Origin: JBIOJM01 sp044450785
Lineage (GTDB): Bacteria > Planctomycetota > Planctomycetia > Isosphaerales > Isosphaeraceae
Direction: 5' to 3'
Assembly: GCA_044450785.1 (NCBI GenBank)
Contig: JBIOJM010000310.1
Location: 1-12,328 of the forward strand
Length of the DNA: 12,328 bases
Position 1 is the stretch's first letter. Each line of letters begins with the position of its first letter. This document shows, piece by piece, positions 7,720-12,328 of the stretch. The notes under the pieces were generated by a model that was given only the letters and a program-made list of their open reading frames with translations, was not told where the DNA came from and searched no databases. A program made the translations under genes and the position numbers.

Positions 7720-7753
7720 TGTTTCGATCCGCGGGGTGTAAGACGCACGTCGC

Positions 7754-7783
7754 AATGGCTGAGGGGCTTGATATCATGTCAAG
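7754..7783 (-). promoter_or_regulatory. Candidate promoter with overlapping palindromic operator
   Basis: A 17-bp palindrome, CTTGATATCATGTCAAG (7767-7783), has seven of eight symmetric pairs. On the minus strand it contains a perfect TTGACA (7782-7777) that could be the -35 of the orphan membrane-protein gene. The hexamer 17 bases downstream is GCCATT (7759-7754), a poor -10. If used, transcription would start near 7747, giving a leader of about 40 nt before the TTG at 7706. The overlap of palindrome and -35 is what a repressor operator would look like. Confidence 0.35.
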
Positions 7784-7939
7784 TCGATTTTCGCAAGTTT
7801 CCTTTGTTCCCAAGTTCAAGGATCAACGGACGATGCCTTTCACAGCGCGACCACAAGTGAGACCTCTTCAGAACCGTGTGGATAGGGTGTCATCGATAAC
7901 GAGGCGCTGCTCCTCTTCGGTCAACTGCCATTGGACAGG

Positions 7940-8143
7940 TCAGTGGTCAGTCGAACGTCCTATCGCCGGCCGGACCGTCGACTGCCAAGTCCACAGCCCG
8001 GCCAGGATTACGGGCGCCAGCACCGTCTCGGCTGCGCTACGACCTGCCTGCGCGGAGGCATCGAGTCCCTCCTGAATCACAGCGCGAACGACGACTTTGG
8101 TCATAAAATCGCCCGGGTTCCGGCCCACGTCCATGACCTGCAT
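7940..8143 (-). other. Doubtful 67-codon frame, possible gene remnant
   Basis: The frame runs from an ATG at 8143 (GGAG nine bases upstream) to a TGA at 7942-7940 and contains MTKVVVRAVIQEGLDASAQ and VLAPVILAGLWTW. The codons favour G or C at third positions as the flanking genes do. Beyond the stop, the same frame continues PVQWQLTEEEQRLVIDDTLS up to a TGA at 7870-7868, which also reads like real protein. The stop falls within the tandem GGTCAGT pair, so a small duplication may have broken a longer gene. I recognise no family. It could equally be a chance open frame in GC-rich DNA. Confidence 0.2.
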
Positions 8144-8172
8144 GCCGTGATGCTCCGATCGAATTCTGAACG

Positions 8173-8218
8173 AATTTTCAAAATTTTACTTGCATATTTG
8201 ACCGGGCCTTGTTTTAAT
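8173..8218 (+). promoter_or_regulatory. Candidate promoter and AT-rich palindrome upstream of the YD-repeat gene
   Basis: TTGCAT (8190-8195) and TTTAAT (8213-8218) are separated by 17 bases. The -10 matches five of six consensus positions and the -35 three of six. They lie in the most AT-rich stretch of the window. Just upstream is a perfect 13-bp palindrome, AATTTT-C-AAAATT (8173-8185), which could be an operator or an UP-element-like sequence. The start would be near 8225, leaving a leader of about 165 nt before the ATG at 8390. Confidence 0.4.
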
Positions 8219-8375
8219 TCGGATTCACTGATCAATCGCTCATTTCCGCCCTCGGATTCTTGCGTTCCCGGCTGGGCATCATTTTCCCGGCCGGCCGCAG
8301 CCAGATGCGCCCTGGAACCCAGGTCGTCCTCGCCAAAACCGCGTTTGCCCTGCATCAAGACCTCGCTCCCTGCGC

Positions 8376-8382
8376 GGGAGGA
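8376..8382 (+). promoter_or_regulatory. Strong Shine-Dalgarno before the YD-repeat gene
   Basis: GGGAGGA (8376-8382) lies seven bases before the ATG at 8390 and is the best ribosome-binding site in the window. It fixes the start of the giant gene, whose frame is also open for some distance upstream. Confidence 0.8.
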
Positions 8383-8389
8383 TCCTTCC

Positions 8390-11300
8390 ATGCGTCTGCG
8401 CGCGACCGAGCGCCGCCGCGCTCGCGTGGCCCGACTGGCCCGTAAAGTCGACCGGCTCGATCAGTTGGAACCCAAGTCGCTCATTACCGACCCGATCAAT
8501 CTGGCGGGGGTGAGCGTGGGACTGCCGGTGCTGTGGGGAATATTCGGCTCGCCCCGGTCCGACGGGCCGAGCGTCAATCGGGGTCAATTCGGCTCCCTCC
8601 CGGCACAGAGCGGCAGCGCGGGGCCGGGATCGCGAAGCGGCATGGCCGAGGATCAGGCGCTGTCGCGGGCGCTGGGCGGGCCCATGCCCGCGCTCCGCAT
8701 CGTTCCCGCAGCCGCTGGCGGCGGTTCGGCGGCTCCCGATTCCGCGCTGACTAAGTCCCCGCTGCCGGTCAGCGATTGGCTGGACGTCGATGCGGAGGTC
8801 CCGGTCGATCCGGCCCCGGTATTGAGCGGATTGACCGCCCCGGCATCAAGCCCGGTCAAGGGCGGGGGCCAGCCAATCGCCGCTCGCGGCGGGTCGGGCG
8901 GCGGTGTCTTGCCGGCGACCCTGGCCCTGGTCCAGGGGCAGGTCTCGCCCTTGCGCGTGCCGTCTCCGCCGGGGGCAACGTCCACCGGTCCGTTGATGCT
9001 GGCGCCGAACAACGCGTCCGGGAGCGCGGGAGCGTCCACGGGCCTTTCGATCAGGACACCGGCGCCTTCATCGGGCGCGGCGCAGGCCGCGGCCCGGCCC
9101 AGTGCTCCCCAGCCGGCCGGGCAGACGGGCCCGGTGACCCCAAAGCCCGGATTTGCGCACATGAATGCCGGAGGCGGCGGCCCGAGCACCGTCGACCCGT
9201 CGTCCATTACCGACCCGACCACCGGCAACTCGTCGCCCGCGGCCCAGATGTCGTTTCCCTTCTATCCAGTGTATACATTAGACTATTTCGATGGATCGGT
9301 CCTCATGCCCGGCGCCTACCAGTTGGCGACGCTGGGGGGTAATGTCGACCTGCGGGCCCAGGTTCGCGACACCACGGTCAGCTCGTTCACTTGGGACACG
9401 AGCCACCTCCACGCCTCCGCCATCACCGGCGCGAGTACTTACCACCTCACCTTCCGCTGGGCCACGACCGTCACCGTCGCCGAAGACGACCCGGTCACGC
9501 TCACCGTGAGCGACATAAACAGTAATATTGAGACATTCACATATGACTTCCATCTTCCAATCGGCGCGACCTCGTACAACGGCGGCGCGACCACCTGGCC
9601 GGCGTCGCTGCCCCCCAGCCAGGTGCTGGAGCAGGCCCCCGCGCTCGATAGTCACAACGTCTCGGTCGACGCCACGAGTGGCGCGCTCGACGCCGGCATC
9701 GCCCTGCCCAGCTACAACCCCCAGCTACCGGCGCTGGTCTTGACCTACAACTCGGTGACGGCCGACCCGCGGCCGATCGTGGTCGTGCCGCACACGCTCG
9801 ACGACAGCCAGGCCGTCCCCACCAAGGTCAGCGGCCAGATCACCGTCAAGGATACCGGCGGCACGACCAAATACACCGGCACGACCTGGTATTACGATAC
9901 GAGCCAGTTCATCGCCGGCGACGTCCAGCAGATCGGTCTCCAGTCCGACATGACCTCGGTCAGCACCGGGCGCTACAATTACACCGCCACGGTGATCGAC
10001 TACCGGACCGTCAATACGACCACGACCATCACCGGCACGATGTCGGTGATCAACCAGTCGGCGAGCGTCTTCGGCGGCGGCTGGGAGCTCCAGGGCCTGG
10101 AGAAGATCACTTCCGCCTCCGGCGGCGTGATCCTCGGCCTGGGCGACGGCGGCGACAGCCTCTGGTTTTCGGGCAGCTTCGGCGCGGGCGGCGGCACGTA
10201 TACCGACCAGGCCGGTGAATTCTCGGCGCTGGTCCTGAACGCCAACGGCACCTACGCGCGGACGTTGACCGACGGCACCCAGATCACCTTCGACTCCAGC
10301 GGCAACGAGACGGCGACGATCGACACCAACGGGCTGCACGTCACGTTTTCCTACTCCGGCGGCAATCTCCAGACGATCACCGACCCGTACAGCAAGGTCG
10401 TCACGTTCACGTATTCCGGCGGCTATCTTCAGACCATCAAGGACCCCGCCAGCGGGATCACGACCTTCACCCACACCGGGGCCAGCCTCACCGGCGTCAC
10501 GCTGCCCGACTCGTCGACCTGGGGCTACAGTTACGATGGCGCCGGCAGGCTGACCCAGTCGACCGACGGCAACTCGAAGACGGTCTCCGTCGCCTACGAT
10601 AGCAGCGAGAGGGCCTCGACGATCACCCGGCCCGACAGCACGACCGAGACGTTCGTGGCCGACCAGGAACGGGGCTGGACCAACAGCGGCACGTCGGGCA
10701 GCCCGGCCGCGGCCACTCTGCTGGCCGAGGCGCGCAGCACCTACACCGACCCCGACGGCAACGTCACCGACCTCCGCCCCGACTGGAACGGCCAGGGCCT
10801 GACCAACGTCGACGTCGACGCGCTCGGGAACGTCGCGACCTACGACCGCGACAGCAACGGCCTCAGCACGATCGCCGTCGACCGGCTCAACCGGATCGAG
10901 CAGCGTGTCTTCGACAACAAGGGCAACACCACACAGCACATCTACGCCGACCTGAACTCGGAATATGATAGCTACAACAGCTTCAGTGAGGTCACCAAGT
11001 ACACGGACGCCAGCAACAACGTCACCTCCTACACCTATGACTCCGGCGGCAATCTGACGATCGCGCAGGACGCGCTCTCCAACCTGACGACGATGACCTA
11101 CACCGGCGACGGCATGCTGGCCACCATCAAGGATTCAGATAAGCACACGACATCCTATCAATATGACAGTCAAGATCGATTGACCACGGTCACGAACGCC
11201 GATTCCTCGACGGTCCTCTACGGCTACGACAGCCAGGGCGACGTGACCTCGACCACCGACGAGCTGGGACATACGACCACCTACAGCTTCGACGCGATGA

Positions 11301-12328
11301 ACCGCGAAACGGGGACGACCGATGCGCTGTCGAACAAGGTGACCTACACCTTCGATTCGGGCGGCAGAGCGACGGTCTTGCAGTTGCCGACGCCGGCCGG
11401 CCAGACCGCGCGGACCACCACGATCTCTTACGACGCCATGAACCGTCCCGTGACGATCACGGCGCCGCTCTCGCGGGTGACGGCGCTCGGCTATGATTCC
11501 GCGGGTAATTTAACGAAAGTGACCGACCCGCTCGGGCGGGTGACTTCCATCGCATACAATGCGCTCAATCGGCCGACAGTGGTGACGACCCCCTTGACGG
11601 GCAGCACCAACGCCGTCACCACGACCGTCTACGACGCCGAGGGCCAGGTCACGCGCGTGATCGACCCGTTGGGGCGGGTCACAACGACGACCTTTGATAA
11701 CTCGGGCTGGGTTGCCACCGTGGTCGACCCCTTGAACAACGCCACGTCAACGTATTCTTATACGCACACCGGCCAGATGGCGGGGGTGACCGATCCGTCC
11801 AACAGCGGAGGCACGCTGTATTCCTATCTTTATGACGCCGACAACCGGGTCGTCACGGCCACTGACGCGCTGGGGAACAACACGATCTACGGGTACGACG
11901 GCGTGGGCAACGTCGTCACGGTCAAGGATCCGAATAATAACATCACTATATACGCATATGATGTGCGCAACCGCCCGACCACCGTCACGGACGCGCTGGG
12001 CCATTCGGCAGTCTACGGTTTTGACTCCGGCGGAAATCAGCAAACGGTGAAAGACGCGCTGGGGAACGTCACGACGACGGCCTACGATGCCCTCAACCGG
12101 GCGACCACCGTCACCGATTCACGGGGCGGGGTGACCACGATGGCCTTCGACGCGGCGAGCCGAATGACCGGGCTAACAGACCCCAATGGCAACCACACAT
12201 CCTGGGGTTACGATGCCGCCGATCGAACGACCACCATGACCGATCCGCTCGGGCACTCGGCCACTTATGTGTACAACGCCGATAACGAGCTGACGGACAC
12301 CACCGATCGTAACGGACGCCGGGTGACC
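8390..12328 (+). CDS. Giant YD-repeat (RHS-like) surface protein with LEPR-xLL-like N-terminus (3' end outside window)
   Basis: The frame is open for 1313 codons and leaves the window without a stop. Residues 1-25 are strongly basic. LEPKSLI (26-32) is a conservative variant of the LEPR-xLL motif found near the N-terminus of large planctomycete surface proteins. A hydrophobic stretch follows (about 37-53), probably for export or anchoring. Residues 54-286 are a low-complexity Ala/Gly/Pro/Ser linker. About 287-420 looks like a β-rich domain (ASTYHLTFRW). About 421-600 has the segment that precedes YD arrays in such proteins (LPALVLTYNS, then FGGGWELQGLEKI near 559-571). YD/RHS repeats run from about 629 to the edge. 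In known RHS and TcC proteins these repeats build a hollow β-shell that encloses a C-terminal toxin or other cargo; whether this protein has one cannot be seen. The start is fixed by GGGAGGA. The gene is divergent from the orphan membrane-protein gene. Confidence 0.93.
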   Translation, partial: MRLRATERRRARVARLARKVDRLDQLEPKSLITDPINLAGVSVGLPVLWGIFGSPRSDGPSVNRGQFGSLPAQSGSAGPGSRSGMAEDQALSRALGGPMPALRIVPAAAGGGSAAPDSALTKSPLPVSDWLDVDAEVPVDPAPVLSGLTAPASSPVKGGGQPIAARGGSGGGVLPATLALVQGQVSPLRVPSPPGATSTGPLMLAPNNASGSAGASTGLSIRTPAPSSGAAQAAARPSAPQPAGQTGPVTPKPGFAHMNAGGGGPSTVDPSSITDPTTGNSSPAAQMSFPFYPVYTLDYFDGSVLMPGAYQLATLGGNVDLRAQVRDTTVSSFTWDTSHLHASAITGASTYHLTFRWATTVTVAEDDPVTLTVSDINSNIETFTYDFHLPIGATSYNGGATTWPASLPPSQVLEQAPALDSHNVSVDATSGALDAGIALPSYNPQLPALVLTYNSVTADPRPIVVVPHTLDDSQAVPTKVSGQITVKDTGGTTKYTGTTWYYDTSQFIAGDVQQIGLQSDMTSVSTGRYNYTATVIDYRTVNTTTTITGTMSVINQSASVFGGGWELQGLEKITSASGGVILGLGDGGDSLWFSGSFGAGGGTYTDQAGEFSALVLNANGTYARTLTDGTQITFDSSGNETATIDTNGLHVTFSYSGGNLQTITDPYSKVVTFTYSGGYLQTIKDPASGITTFTHTGASLTGVTLPDSSTWGYSYDGAGRLTQSTDGNSKTVSVAYDSSERASTITRPDSTTETFVADQERGWTNSGTSGSPAAATLLAEARSTYTDPDGNVTDLRPDWNGQGLTNVDVDALGNVATYDRDSNGLSTIAVDRLNRIEQRVFDNKGNTTQHIYADLNSEYDSYNSFSEVTKYTDASNNVTSYTYDSGGNLTIAQDALSNLTTMTYTGDGMLATIKDSDKHTTSYQYDSQDRLTTVTNADSSTVLYGYDSQGDVTSTTDELGHTTTYSFDAMNRETGTTDALSNKVTYTFDSGGRATVLQLPTPAGQTARTTTISYDAMNRPVTITAPLSRVTALGYDSAGNLTKVTDPLGRVTSIAYNALNRPTVVTTPLTGSTNAVTTTVYDAEGQVTRVIDPLGRVTTTTFDNSGWVATVVDPLNNATSTYSYTHTGQMAGVTDPSNSGGTLYSYLYDADNRVVTATDALGNNTIYGYDGVGNVVTVKDPNNNITIYAYDVRNRPTTVTDALGHSAVYGFDSGGNQQTVKDALGNVTTTAYDALNRATTVTDSRGGVTTMAFDAASRMTGLTDPNGNHTSWGYDAADRTTTMTDPLGHSATYVYNADNELTDTTDRNGRRVT
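8482..9218 (+). repeat. Pair of 14-bp direct repeats flanking the low-complexity linker
   Basis: CATTACCGACCCGA occurs at 8482-8495 and again at 9205-9218. Both copies encode ITDP in the same frame (residues 32-35 and 273-276). They are 723 bp apart, exactly 241 codons, and bracket almost the entire Ala/Gly/Pro/Ser-rich linker of the YD-repeat protein. Recombination between them would remove the linker without breaking the frame. Confidence 0.85.
10274..12328 (+). repeat. YD/RHS repeat array (protein-level repeats)
   Basis: From about residue 629 onward the protein is a run of units of about 20-22 residues of the form YD-x-x-N/G-R/N-x-T-T-V-T-D-P-L-G-x-x-T. The units become most regular after about position 10960. 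Many alternate between an NR type (YDALNRATTVTD) and a GN type (YDGVGNVVTVKD). At DNA level the copies are diverged, so this is an old array and not a fresh tandem duplication. Some units are longer, for example around 11385-11430 and 11590-11640. The array continues past the right edge. Confidence 0.9.

Larger units (their letters stand above)
7707..8389. other. Spacer between the orphan membrane-protein gene and the YD-repeat gene
   Basis: This 683-bp divergent spacer contains a palindrome over a -35-like hexamer (7767-7783), two tandem copies of GGTCAGT (7938-7951), a doubtful minus-strand small frame (8143-7940), an AT-rich island at about 8155-8225 with a candidate promoter, and a GC-rich leader. 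The leader has a perfect small hairpin, CCTGG-AAC-CCAGG (8311-8323). Other open frames in both directions have no ribosome-binding sites and no recognisable composition. No tRNA or known riboswitch was seen. Confidence 0.6.

Noticed and set aside
7719..8075. 118-codon plus-strand frame in the spacer
   Set aside because: It starts at TTG, has no ribosome-binding site, overlaps the start region of the minus-strand membrane-protein gene, and has no recognisable composition.
8101..8391. 96-codon minus-strand frame upstream of the YD-repeat gene
   Set aside because: It covers the candidate promoter and leader of the YD-repeat gene, has no ribosome-binding site evidence, and its sequence is Gly/Arg/Gln-rich without domain features.
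9725..10939. 404-codon open frame on the minus strand
   Set aside because: It lies wholly antisense to the YD-repeat gene, is rich in Val, Gly, Asp and Arg as expected from the complement of Thr/Asp/Gly-rich repeats, and has no ribosome-binding site or recognisable domain.
10960..12328. Repeat array considered as CRISPR or DNA satellite
   Set aside because: The repeats are conserved only at protein level within one open frame, with no constant DNA repeat and spacer pattern.

Overview
The window is GC-rich bacterial DNA and looks chromosomal. It most likely comes from a planctomycete, plausibly of the Isosphaeraceae type. Three things point there: a Hanks-type Ser/Thr kinase, a giant YD-repeat (RHS-like) surface protein whose N-terminus carries a variant of the LEPR-xLL motif common in planctomycete surface proteins, and an orphan polytopic membrane protein with no named family. 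The assignment rests on protein character only. No rRNA, tRNA, CRISPR array, insertion sequence or origin is visible.

Layout. Positions 2-472 (+) hold the C-terminal end of a TolC-type outer-membrane efflux protein. A 40-bp gap separates it from a convergent minus-strand pair read from 4461 down to 513. The first gene of that pair is an Nramp-superfamily transporter (4461-2986) whose usual metal-binding motifs are replaced. After a 70-bp gap comes an 800-residue RND/MMPL-type exporter (2915-513). A 451-bp divergent spacer (4462-4912) leads to a soluble Ser/Thr kinase (4913-6172, +). The kinase 3' end overlaps by 23 bp the 3' end of a convergent gene for a 518-residue multi-spanning membrane protein (7706-6150, -). 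A 683-bp spacer (7707-8389) contains a palindrome by a -35-like hexamer, an AT-rich island with a candidate promoter, and a possible gene remnant. From 8390 to the right edge, one uninterrupted frame of 1313 codons encodes the YD-repeat protein, which runs off the window.

How the genes work together. Most of the products are envelope proteins: two inner-membrane transporters, an outer-membrane channel, an orphan membrane protein and a large surface or secreted repeat protein, plus one cytoplasmic kinase. The Nramp-like and RND genes may be co-transcribed; no other functional link is shown by the sequence. The points most worth following are the non-canonical Nramp site, the orphan membrane family, and the YD-repeat protein with its in-frame linker repeats, two-unit YD rhythm and unseen C-terminal tip. 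I did not find a clearly new multi-gene system.
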